Source: Devosia psychrophila
GTDB lineage: Bacteria; Pseudomonadota; Alphaproteobacteria; Rhizobiales; Devosiaceae
Reading direction: 5' to 3'
Assembly (NCBI RefSeq): GCF_000971275.1
Contig: NZ_LAPV01000192.1
Location: 1 to 64,000, forward strand
DNA length: 64,000 nt
Positions 56,953 through 64,000 of this stretch are shown here, one piece after another. Numbering within the stretch: the first letter of the stretch is position 1; every line of letters starts with the position of its first letter. The notes under the pieces were generated by a model that did no database searches, had not been told where the DNA came from, and saw only the letters and a list, made by a program, of their open reading frames with translations. The position numbers and the translations under genes were made by a program.

Positions 56953-58593
56953 ATGATTAAAGCCAAGAACGTTCTGGCGCCGCTTCTGTATGGCGTCGAA
57001 GCATCTGACGATCTATTGGCGACCGGAACTATCTGGATATCCAGCGACCTTAGGGTATTGACGTGCAATGGCAGCGCTCAGGCTCTGATCCTAGGCAAGA
57101 ACTACCAGTCCAAACCCGTTCTAGACCTAATTAGCGACGCTGAAAAATTCGGCATCTGCGCTGCCGGCACTAGAAATGCGTTTGCTGCAATGTTGGTCTC
57201 CGGCTCGACCCAGTTCCAATTCGAAATGCGCGACGGACGAACTATAATGGCTCGCGCGAGGATGATGGGTGAAGCCACGCTAGTCGAATTATCGGACGTG
57301 TCTTTTGTCGTTCGCAGCGCTCTCAGTCAGCATCGCGATCCTCTGACCGGCCTGGCAACGCGTGTGGAATTGCTCACGCGCCTTTCGCAGGCTATGGAAG
57401 ACACCGAAAAATCCGCTCATCTATTGTATCTTGACCTCGACCGCTTCAAAGCGGTGAACGATACGCTTGGGCATCCGGTGGGCGATGCGCTCCTTAAGTT
57501 GGTCGCGGACCGGATCGGCAATATTTTGTCCGCGCAGGATATCATCGCCCGCTTGGGTGGTGACGAGTTCGCAGTCCTGCTTGCAGAAGTAGACCATCGG
57601 GGTGCCGCTGAAGTCTTCGCGACCAAATTGATCGATGTGGTAAGCCGGAGTTATCTTGCCGGTGGTCACTTGGTAAATATAGGTGTCAGCGTCGGGATCG
57701 CGGTGATCGGACAAGACGGAAACAACCCGGATGAAATCATAAAGAACGCCGATCTGGCCCTGTTTTGCGCCAAGAGCGAGGGACGCGGTACCTATCGTTT
57801 TTTCACCAGCGAAATGGATCGGCAAAGCCAAGAGCGACGGGACCTCGAAGTTGATATACGCCGCGCTCTCGCGATGCGGGAATTCTCGTTGGCGTACCAG
57901 CCGCAATACGAAATCAGCGGCCGCCATCTTTTGGGGTTCGAAGCTTTGCTGCGGTGGCAACACGAAGTTCGTGGCGATGTCTCGCCGGCAAGTTTTATTC
58001 CCCTCGCCGAGCACCTCGGCCTCATCGTTCCGCTAGGTGAGTGGGTACTGCGGACCGCTTGCTCTGTTGCCGCCGCATGGCCGCCGCATCTCTCAATTGC
58101 CGTAAACATCTCGCCCCTGCAGTTCCGCACCGAGCAACTGGTCAGCACTGTTGCCTCGGCACTGGCCGATTCAGGCCTCGCACCAGAGCGACTCGAACTT
58201 GAGATCACCGAAGGGGCGCTGCTGGAATATACCGACACTGTGATTTCTGTTTTGACCAAGATCAAGTCAACCGGGGTACGCATCTCCATGGATGATTTCG
58301 GCACCGGCTATTCTTCTCTTAGCTACCTGCAGAAATTCCCGTTCGACAAGATCAAGATCGACCAGTCGTTCGTCCGCAAATCCGTGACCGATCCAGACAG
58401 CGCCGCGATCGTGCGGGCAGTCTCGGCACTGGGAGAAAGCCTCGGCATGACCACTATTGCCGAAGGTGTCGAAACCGAAGAACAACTGACACAAATATTC
58501 GAGCAGGGATGTCGGCAGGTGCAAGGTTTCTTGACCGGCCGGCCGATGAACGCCGAAGCGGTCAGCGCTCTGATCCAACAATCCCCCCTCTAG
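56953..58593 (+). CDS. PAS-GGDEF-EAL c-di-GMP enzyme
   Basis: A 546-residue protein from ATG 56953 (GGGGGT at spacing eight). An N-terminal PAS-like domain (about residues 15-120) is followed by GGDEF (128-290: HRDPLTGLATRVELLTRL, YLDLDRFKAVNDTLGHPVGD, LGGDEF at 201-206) and EAL (about 300-546: EALLRW at 330, EITEG at 417, DDFGTGYSSLSYLQ at 447, KIDQSFV at 468, EGVET at 504). All EAL metal and catalytic residues are present, so phosphodiesterase activity is expected; the GGDEF loop is also intact and the I-site reads SAQD. It is divergent from pyp and 12 bases upstream of a stand-alone BLUF gene, its likely light input. Confidence 0.93.
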   Translation: MIKAKNVLAPLLYGVEASDDLLATGTIWISSDLRVLTCNGSAQALILGKNYQSKPVLDLISDAEKFGICAAGTRNAFAAMLVSGSTQFQFEMRDGRTIMARARMMGEATLVELSDVSFVVRSALSQHRDPLTGLATRVELLTRLSQAMEDTEKSAHLLYLDLDRFKAVNDTLGHPVGDALLKLVADRIGNILSAQDIIARLGGDEFAVLLAEVDHRGAAEVFATKLIDVVSRSYLAGGHLVNIGVSVGIAVIGQDGNNPDEIIKNADLALFCAKSEGRGTYRFFTSEMDRQSQERRDLEVDIRRALAMREFSLAYQPQYEISGRHLLGFEALLRWQHEVRGDVSPASFIPLAEHLGLIVPLGEWVLRTACSVAAAWPPHLSIAVNISPLQFRTEQLVSTVASALADSGLAPERLELEITEGALLEYTDTVISVLTKIKSTGVRISMDDFGTGYSSLSYLQKFPFDKIKIDQSFVRKSVTDPDSAAIVRAVSALGESLGMTTIAEGVETEEQLTQIFEQGCRQVQGFLTGRPMNAEAVSALIQQSPL

Positions 58594-58605
58594 CAAGAGA
58601 AACTC

Positions 58606-59034
58606 ATGTCCGACTATCGGCTTGTCTACTACAGCGCAAACCGCCTATCAGGATCAGACGCAGAAGTTCTGCAGCAGATCGAACAAATTCTCGACACCAG
58701 CCGCCGCAACAACAATCTGGTGGATGTTACTGGCGCGCTGATGTTTACCAAAAACTATTTTGGACAAGTTCTTGAGGGGCCTCGGGCCGCCATTGAGGTC
58801 ACCTTTGAGCGCATACAGCAGGATACGCGGCACGGAGACGTCGCCCTGCTGGAGTTTTCGCCAATTGCAGCGCGCTCGTTCGATAGCTGGTCCATGGCCT
58901 TTGTCGGGTCCGCCTACAACGACAGCGCTTCATTTGACAAGATCGGTCGAATGACCGGATTCGATCCGTCAAAGCAGCGCGCTGAAGAGCTGTTTGAGAA
59001 GCTGAGGGACCTCGTCCAGAACGCAAAGCTGTAG
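58606..59034 (+). CDS. Short BLUF-domain blue-light sensor
   Basis: A 142-residue protein of BLUF domain plus C-terminal cap helices, without an enzymatic domain. The flavin-site residues are present: Tyr8 (LVYYSAN), Asn36 (RRNNNLVDVTGAL), Gln54 (FGQVLEG), Trp95 and Met97 (DSWSMAF). These give the red-shifted light-state photocycle known for AppA, BlrB and PixD. With no output of its own it must act through a partner; the gene follows the GGDEF-EAL gene by 12 bases, the best candidate. The C-terminal helix ELFEKLRDLVQNAK may mediate that contact. Confidence 0.93.
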   Translation: MSDYRLVYYSANRLSGSDAEVLQQIEQILDTSRRNNNLVDVTGALMFTKNYFGQVLEGPRAAIEVTFERIQQDTRHGDVALLEFSPIAARSFDSWSMAFVGSAYNDSASFDKIGRMTGFDPSKQRAEELFEKLRDLVQNAKL

Positions 59035-59040
59035 ATAGCT

Positions 59041-59512
59041 TGACATAGGCTGTGCGGCACGATGCGGGCCGGGGAGGTTACCGACACACTGGACATGGCC
59101 CTCACAGCCTCAGGCTGCGATCAGGCCCATGTGCATCACAAACCCCGCCTGCTCAGCGATAATGGTCCCTGCTAGATTGCTCAAGAGCTACGACCATATC
59201 GAGGGCCGGGCTATGAGCCACGTCCGGCGCGCGCCAATGCATCCCCAGACCCAGGGCAAGATCAAGCGCTGGCACCAGGCCCTCAAGAACCGCATTCTGC
59301 TCGAAAACTACTTCCAGCCCGGTGATCTTGAGGCCCAGATCGCCGCCTTCGTTGAGGATTACAACCACCGGCGCTACCACGAGAGCCTAGATAACGTCAC
59401 ACCAGCCGACGCCTACTTCGGCAGGGCCGCAGCCATCATCAAACAGCGCGAATGGATCAAACGCCTGACCATCCAGCATCGGCGCTTGCAGCACCGAAAA
59501 GTCACCGCATAA
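59041..59512 (+). mobile_element. Degenerate IS3-family orfB, 3' part
   Basis: The plus strand encodes the C-terminal DDE region of an IS3-type transposase in broken frames: LDMALTASGC and LLSDNGPC (about 59078-59170), a stop and shift, then MSHVRRAPMHPQTQGKIKRW, RILLENYFQPGDLEAQIAAF and YHESLDNVTPADAYFGRAAA to TAA 59512. The 5' half and orfA are missing. The type appears to be the same as the orfA/orfB fragment at 49.3-49.7 kb, in opposite orientation, so the two bracket the island. Confidence 0.82.
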
Positions 59513-59559
59513 CATCACCCGAAGACGAGCCCGACACCCTGCTAATCGACGACCCAATC

Positions 59560-59744
59560 TGAGCCAAATGATCTGACGACGGACAACCCACTCATTAAGC
59601 GTATGCGCCGAGCAGCCGATCTTCTCGGCCACCGATACCACGGCTGCCCAGCGGGGACGGATACTCCCCGCCATGCTCCTGCACCATCCGCACCGCTCGG
59701 GCGCGGACCTCAAGTGAAAACTTGTTCGTCGTCTTGCCTGTCAT
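59560..59744 (-). mobile_element. Second IS3-type orfA remnant, frameshifted
   Basis: From ATG 59744 on the minus strand: [30 protein letters not shown], then a one-base shift in a CCGTCCCCGC run, continuing [20 protein letters not shown]. This is the N-terminus of a different IS3-family OrfA. Similarity stops where the terminal sequence of the previous element begins, suggesting one IS inserted into another. Confidence 0.78.
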
Positions 59745-59805
59745 GCTCCATCCTACTCAAGAGTTGGAGCCTCTGGCAAACGCAGTGCGGTTCAAACCGG
59801 TGGCC

Positions 59806-59834
59806 AAACAAAAACCCGCAGACGTGTCTGCGGG
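59806..59834 (-). terminator. Rho-independent terminator after pseudoazurin
   Basis: CCCGCAGAC-GT-GTCTGCGGG (59815-59834) is a perfect 9-base stem; on the minus strand it is followed by TTTTTGTTT. It starts 23 bases after the pseudoazurin stop. Confidence 0.92.
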
Positions 59835-59856
59835 CTGGAGCTGGGGTGTTGAGTTC

Positions 59857-60303
59857 TCAGAGCCCCAATGCCGTGTAGACCTCGCCAAAGCGTTCGCCGA
59901 CCTTCTTGGGAACCTTGACTGCCTTTACAGTGTCGAGGTTAGCCAGTTCGTCGCCAACAAAAATCAGCCCGACCATGCCCATGGCAAAGTGCGGCGTACA
60001 CTTGACGCCATAGACGCCCGGGACGTCGAACGTGACCTTTAACGTCTCGTTGATCTTGCTTTTGAAGGCCTCGGCACCTTCTGGGATCATGTCCTTGATC
60101 GTTTCGACATTGTGACCCTTGTCGGTGGGGATGAAGGTCACCGTATCGCCGGGCTGCGCCTGAACAAAGGCGGGCTCGAAAACCATGCTGCCTGCGACGC
60201 CCTTGTTGAGCATATGCACTTCATAGTCTGCGGCGAGAGCTGGCGCGACCGCAAACCCCGCAAGGGCAATAGCTGCAATCGCCGTCTTGAGAGCATTGCG
60301 CAT
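59857..60303 (-). CDS. paz: Pseudoazurin
   Basis: A 148-residue periplasmic type I copper protein. It has a Sec signal ([20 protein letters not shown], cleavage before ADYEVHML) and the copper ligands His in [10 protein letters not shown], and Cys-His-Met in [20 protein letters not shown]. It passes electrons from the bc1 complex to the copper nitrite reductase, encoded divergently. AAGGAG precedes the ATG. The 216-base gap shared with nirK holds two FNR/NnrR-like boxes, so expression under low oxygen with NO is expected. Confidence 0.96.
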   Translation of the reverse strand: MRNALKTAIAAIALAGFAVAPALAADYEVHMLNKGVAGSMVFEPAFVQAQPGDTVTFIPTDKGHNVETIKDMIPEGAEAFKSKINETLKVTFDVPGVYGVKCTPHFAMGMVGLIFVGDELANLDTVKAVKVPKKVGERFGEVYTALGL

Positions 60304-60378
60304 GATTGGATCTCCTTGATGCGGGGTCCATTCGCGGCCCCGGTGACCCCTCTCTATGCTGCGCGCCGTCGCCCTTCT

Positions 60379-60392
60379 TTGACTTCAATCAA
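60379..60392. promoter_or_regulatory. FNR/NnrR-type box
   Basis: TTGAC-TTCA-ATCAA differs from the consensus TTGAT-N4-ATCAA at one base. It lies 76 bases upstream of the pseudoazurin ATG and 128 bases before nirK, suited to control of the former. A Crp/Fnr-family gene is encoded in the same cluster. Confidence 0.78.
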
Positions 60393-60429
60393 ATACCCAA
60401 AACTTACAAAAAAAGAATACGTCGATTAT

Positions 60430-60443
60430 TTGCGCAGGATCAA
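60430..60443. promoter_or_regulatory. Second FNR/NnrR-like box upstream of nirK
   Basis: TTGCG-CAGG-ATCAA matches the right half of the FNR/NnrR consensus exactly and the left half at three positions. Its centre is about 83 bases before the nirK start, so it could be the activator site for nirK. Confidence 0.55.
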
Positions 60444-60519
60444 AGAATTAAAACAACGCAGCCCTTACTCAAGATGATGCGGGCAAGGGGAGAACCGAGC
60501 CCAGAAACAGGATAATGAG

Positions 60520-61650
60520 ATGGCAAACCTTCCAGGACTTTCGCGCCGTGCTTTGCTTGCAAGCGCCGCAGCAATTGGGGCTGCAGTGCAACTGGCGGCA
60601 GTATTGCCTGCCGCGGCGCAAGAAATTGCTGCAGATGCTGTTGCAACCGATCTGAGCACGCTGGAGCGCATCAAGGTGGAGCTTGTTGCACCGCCTTATG
60701 TTCATGCCCATGAACAAGCGGCCATTGGCGGGCCCAAGATCGTTGAGTTCACCTTGACCATCGAAGAGAAGCTGCATGAAGTCGATGACGATGGCACGAC
60801 TGTCTGGGCGATGATGTTCAACGGTTCGGTTCCCGGGCCTCTGATGGTAGTGCACGAGGGTGATTATGTGGAGCTCACCCTCATCAATCCCGATACCAAC
60901 CTAATGCAGCACAATATCGATTTCCACGCCGCTACCGGAGCACTTGGCGGGGCGGCCCTGACTATCGTCAATCCTGGCGAGAAGGCCATCTTACGCTTCA
61001 AGGCGACCAAGGCCGGCGTTTTTGTCTACCATTGCGCGCCGGCAGGCATGGTCCCCTGGCACGTCACCTCGGGCATGAATGGCGCCATAATGGTGCTGCC
61101 GCGCGACGGTCTGACAGACGGCAAGGGCGGGGCTCTTGTCTATGACCGGGTCTATTATGTCGGCGAGCAGGACTTCTATGTCCCAAAGGACGCAGACGGG
61201 AACTACATGACCTATGAGAGCGTCGGCGATGGCTATGCCGACACGATCGAGGTGATGCGGACGTTGACTCCAAGCCATGTCGTGTTCAACGGCAAGGTCG
61301 GCGCTCTCACCGGCGAAAACGCCCTGACTGCGGCCGTTGGGGATCGTGTGCTGATCATCCACTCGCAGGCTAACCGTGACACGCGGCCCCACTTGATTGG
61401 CGGTCACGGTGACTATGTCTGGCAGAGCGGAAAGTTCCACAACGCGCCCGACGTCGACCTGGAGACATGGTTCATTCCCGGTGGTGCTGCAGGCGCGGCG
61501 CTCTACACCTTCCTACAACCTGGCGTCTACGCCTACGTCAATCACAACCTGATCGAAGCATTCGAACTGGGAGCTGCGGGCCACTTCAAGGTCACTGGAG
61601 ACTGGGATGACAACCTGATGACCGGTGTGCTGGCACCCAGCCCGATCTGA
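60520..61650 (+). CDS. nirK: Copper-containing nitrite reductase NirK
   Basis: A 376-residue periplasmic nitrite reductase that reduces nitrite to NO. The N-terminus ([20 protein letters not shown]) is a twin-arginine signal. Two cupredoxin domains follow. Type 1 copper ligands are in [12 protein letters not shown] (His) and [18 protein letters not shown] (Cys, His, Met); type 2 ligands are the histidines of IDFHA, VYHC and, in domain 2, [10 protein letters not shown] and [10 protein letters not shown]. Length and motifs match class I rhizobial enzymes. It heads an operon with nirV, and pseudoazurin is divergent. Fnr-like boxes lie upstream. Confidence 0.98.
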   Translation: MANLPGLSRRALLASAAAIGAAVQLAAVLPAAAQEIAADAVATDLSTLERIKVELVAPPYVHAHEQAAIGGPKIVEFTLTIEEKLHEVDDDGTTVWAMMFNGSVPGPLMVVHEGDYVELTLINPDTNLMQHNIDFHAATGALGGAALTIVNPGEKAILRFKATKAGVFVYHCAPAGMVPWHVTSGMNGAIMVLPRDGLTDGKGGALVYDRVYYVGEQDFYVPKDADGNYMTYESVGDGYADTIEVMRTLTPSHVVFNGKVGALTGENALTAAVGDRVLIIHSQANRDTRPHLIGGHGDYVWQSGKFHNAPDVDLETWFIPGGAAGAALYTFLQPGVYAYVNHNLIEAFELGAAGHFKVTGDWDDNLMTGVLAPSPI

Positions 61651-61714
61651 ACAGTATGACGTCACAAGTGCGCGGCGTTCCGACGCCGCGCATCAACCAG
61701 GCCGAGATCAACAA

Positions 61715-62608
61715 ATGATCGTCCTCGCCCGTCCTCTTAGCCACATCCTCACATCTGTCGCATTACCGGCAAGCCTATTGGCCGTTGGCACTATAGTGGT
61801 TGTTCTGCAATTGGGATTGCCGCAGTTCAATCTCGGGCCCACAGGCATTTCCGGACCAGCGACAGTCACGCTGGCGCCTGTCGATTTTACCTATCGCGCC
61901 GAGGGGCACTTCTTGCGTGACGGCAATCCGGTCGATGCGCCCATGGTCGAGACACGTCTCGCGGCCCCGCTTGAGATCATGAAATACCAGGTCAGCGCTT
62001 CCGACTATGGCGCCTGTGTCGCCACTAGCGCCTGCGTGGCGGCAGAGCCTCGCAACGTCGGATACGGCGATGTGCCGGCTACCGGTGTCAATTTCGACGA
62101 CGCCACGGCCTATGCCGCCTGGCTATCGCACCGGACCGGCGAAGACTGGGTTTTGCCCACCGATCGGGAATGGGCGTTCGCCGCGGGAGCCGGCTTTGCG
62201 GACGATGCCCTGTTGCTTGCTGAAGACAACGCCAATCCCGCGGCCCGTTGGCTAGCCGACTACGAAAAAGAAGCGTTGCGCGAAAGCGAGGCAGGCCGCT
62301 TTCCAAGGCCATTAGGCAGCTTCGGCACAAATGAAAACGGCCTGGCCGACATGAACGGCAACGTTTGGGAGTGGACACAGACCTGCCACCGCCGGGTTCA
62401 CATCGACGACGCTGGGCTGGTGTTGAGCGACCTGCCGGCCTGCACCATCAAGGTGCTCGAAGGAAAACACCGCACACCGATGAGCTTCTTTATCCGAGAC
62501 GCCAAAGGCGGCGGCTGTTCCGTTGGCATTCCCCCCGAAAATCTGGGGTTCCGCTTGGTCAGGCGGCCGGCTTGGTATGCTCCATTGCTGCAAATTTTTA
62601 AGCGCTGA
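61715..62608 (+). CDS. nirV: NirV, formylglycine-generating-enzyme-like protein
   Basis: A 297-residue SUMF1/FGE-fold protein that usually follows nirK in rhizobia and Rhodobacter. ATG 61715 opens with a membrane segment (ILTSVALPASLLAVGTIVVV). The FGE fold is seen as LEIMKYQVSASDYGACVATS, VNFDDATAYAAWLSHRTGED, VLPTDREWAFAAGAG, then MNGNVWEWTQTCHRR and the C-terminal GGCSVGIPPENLGFRLVRR. Its role in nitrite reduction is not known. It lies 64 bases after nirK, and a short in-frame extension is open upstream but lacks a ribosome site. Confidence 0.9.
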   Translation: MIVLARPLSHILTSVALPASLLAVGTIVVVLQLGLPQFNLGPTGISGPATVTLAPVDFTYRAEGHFLRDGNPVDAPMVETRLAAPLEIMKYQVSASDYGACVATSACVAAEPRNVGYGDVPATGVNFDDATAYAAWLSHRTGEDWVLPTDREWAFAAGAGFADDALLLAEDNANPAARWLADYEKEALRESEAGRFPRPLGSFGTNENGLADMNGNVWEWTQTCHRRVHIDDAGLVLSDLPACTIKVLEGKHRTPMSFFIRDAKGGGCSVGIPPENLGFRLVRRPAWYAPLLQIFKR

Positions 62609-62621
62609 CTATTGCGGCGGA

Positions 62622-63386
62622 ATGCCGAGTATCGAGACGAGGCACTATCGTGTATGGCGATACCCACAACATGGTAGGACAGCTATCTTGGCAGGAATTG
62701 ACCGCAGCCTCGTGCGCGCATTGCCGCTTTTCGAGAAACTGAGCGACTTGGAAATCGACCGAATGCTGGCTCGCGCCACCTTGCGCCGAGTGCTCCCTGG
62801 CGAAGCGGTGTTCGAGCAGGGGCAAAAGGCCACCCAGTTCTTCCTTCTGTTGCATGGACGCCTCAAGGTCACCCAGGTCACCGCCGACGGCCAGCAGATC
62901 ATCGTCCGCATGGTGCATCCCGGGGATATTTTTGGTTTCGCCAAGGCGCTGCAGCGCGAAGACTATCCGGGCACGCCGACGGCCGCCGCCGAAAGCGTGG
63001 TGATCTGTTGGCCCACGGAAGTCTGGGGCATGTTCGTTGAACAAAACCCGCATCTGGCGGTCAATGCCATGCAGTCGATTGGCCAACGGCTGCAAGAAGC
63101 TCACACACGCATTCGTGAAATGGCGACCGAGGAAGTCGAACGCCGTGTGGCCCATGCGGTCCTGCGGTTGATCGACCAAGCCGGTAAAAAAGAAGCCACC
63201 GGCATCCGCATCGACTTCCCGATCTCGCGGCAAGACATTGCAGAAATGACCGGAACGACACTTCACACAGTTTCGCGAATTCTCAGCGCCTGGGAAGCTA
63301 AGGGCCTGGTCAAAGGCGGGCGGCAAAAGCTGCTGGTGCGTGACGCCGCCGGCCTGCAAATACTCGCCGAAGGCCTTACCAGCTAG
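62622..63386 (+). CDS. nnrR: Crp/Fnr-family regulator, NnrR-like
   Basis: A 254-residue CRP/FNR protein. The cyclic-nucleotide-binding fold is PLFEKLSDLEIDRMLARATL, VFEQGQKATQFFLLLHGRLK and VRMVHPGDIFGFAKALQRED; the helix-turn-helix is FPISRQDIAEMTGTTLHTVS, recognising TTG-ATC type boxes. The four cysteines of a Fe-S Fnr are absent, as in NnrR/DNR nitric-oxide responders. Its place between nirV and nnrS supports control of this cluster. The first 25 residues before the fold are unusual, so a later start is possible. Confidence 0.9.
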   Translation: MPSIETRHYRVWRYPQHGRTAILAGIDRSLVRALPLFEKLSDLEIDRMLARATLRRVLPGEAVFEQGQKATQFFLLLHGRLKVTQVTADGQQIIVRMVHPGDIFGFAKALQREDYPGTPTAAAESVVICWPTEVWGMFVEQNPHLAVNAMQSIGQRLQEAHTRIREMATEEVERRVAHAVLRLIDQAGKKEATGIRIDFPISRQDIAEMTGTTLHTVSRILSAWEAKGLVKGGRQKLLVRDAAGLQILAEGLTS

Positions 63387-63475
63387 ACGGGCACTTTCGT
63401 TGCGCCAAAACAAAGACCTCGGATCGCTCCGGGGATAGACCGCCGACTGAGCAAGGCTGCTCGGTCGGAGTCTGC

Positions 63476-64000
63476 ATGACCCAAGTTCAACCTGATATCA
63501 CCAAGCGCTCGCCTGTTCCGCGTGGAATTGCACGTACTGGGCCTGTGATATTTTCTTATGGCTTTCGGCCATTCTTTTTGGCCGCAGGTATTTGGGCGAT
63601 GCTGGCAATGGTCTTGTGGATCGGGGCACTGGCCGCAGGCTGGGAGATTGGCGGCAGCTACGGTGCCCCGTACTGGCATGCCCATGAAATGCTGTTCGGG
63701 TACAGTTCCGCGGCGCTGGCTGGGTTCCTGTTGACCGCAGTGCCGAACTGGACCGGTCGATTACCGGTGTCTGGGCGACCGTTGATCGTGCTCTTTGCGC
63801 TGTGGTGCGCCGGTCGTTTGGTCCTGCTGGTACCCGACCTCTTGGGACTACCACTCTCCATTGCCATCGACGCCGCCTTCCTACCCTTCCTGCTGGCCAT
63901 TTGTGCGCGGGAAATCGTGGCCGGCAAAAAGTGGAAAGACCTCAAGATCCTCGCGGGCATACTGACCCTAGCCCTGGCCAACATGAGCTTCCACCTTCTG
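63476..64000 (+). CDS. nnrS: NnrS family protein, 3' end outside the window
   Basis: The first 175 residues of NnrS, a haem- and copper-containing 12-helix membrane protein linked to nitrosative stress and nitrite/NO metabolism. GFRPFFLAAGIWAMLAMVLW, PYWHAHEMLFGYSSAALAGF and LLTAVPNWTGRLPVSGRPLI are diagnostic; the histidines of YWHAHEM are likely metal ligands. ATG 63476 has GGAG upstream. The frame is open to the last base of the window. Gap to nnrR is 89 bases. Confidence 0.93.
   Translation, partial: MTQVQPDITKRSPVPRGIARTGPVIFSYGFRPFFLAAGIWAMLAMVLWIGALAAGWEIGGSYGAPYWHAHEMLFGYSSAALAGFLLTAVPNWTGRLPVSGRPLIVLFALWCAGRLVLLVPDLLGLPLSIAIDAAFLPFLLAICAREIVAGKKWKDLKILAGILTLALANMSFHLL

Noticed and set aside
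59513..59860. Search for a direct repeat of the tRNA-Ile2 3' end as right attachment site
   Set aside because: No copy of the TGGGCCCACCA end is visible near the right IS debris or elsewhere to 64 kb.

Overview
The window is a high-GC alphaproteobacterial chromosome segment, most likely Hyphomicrobiales. The genus Devosia or a close relative is my guess, based on the dnaG/rpoD and carA/yqeY surroundings, a rhizobial-type pst operon and the GC-rich intergenic repeats. It carries about 60 genes, one tRNA and several degenerate mobile elements.

From 1 to 48.8 kb it looks like ordinary chromosome. In order: an ArsR/GNAT pair with a divergent MFS gene; an ABC exporter; a second MFS gene; ohr/ohrR; RNase T2; a periplasmic cyclic-nucleotide phosphodiesterase; a zinc peptidase; carA; yqeY; a diguanylate cyclase; more membrane proteins; dnaG and rpoD; small stress-type proteins; an LLM flavin oxidoreductase gene broken by one amber codon; a large OmpA-like protein; yjbQ-tauE; a FAH-family/aldehyde dehydrogenase pair; an aminotransferase, split YdcZ transporter, rhodanese and MocR group sharing TGATACAA sites; and the phosphate operon pstSCAB-phoU-phoB behind a candidate Pho box.

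At 48.81 kb a tRNA-Ile2(CAT) gene is followed by a broken tyrosine-type integrase and IS3 debris. IS3 debris reappears at 59.0-59.75 kb. Between lies an accessory island. Its left half holds an ABC1/UbiB-type kinase, an FAD oxidoreductase, DUF3429, a frameshifted DUF2256 gene and DUF427, a set I associate with photolyase/cryptochrome neighbourhoods, although no photolyase is present. Its right half is a blue-light/c-di-GMP module: photoactive yellow protein (pyp), a PAS-PAS-GGDEF cyclase and a p-coumaroyl ligase of the PYP-activation type in one tight operon, and divergently a PAS-GGDEF-EAL protein followed by a stand-alone BLUF protein. Two unrelated blue-light receptors, each paired with a c-di-GMP enzyme around one divergent promoter, are the most unusual content of the window.

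From 59.8 kb to the end is a denitrification cluster: pseudoazurin, divergent nirK-nirV, a Crp/Fnr regulator of NnrR type and the start of nnrS. Two FNR/NnrR-like boxes lie between pseudoazurin and nirK.

All calls come from reading the sequence and remembered family features. No database search was run.
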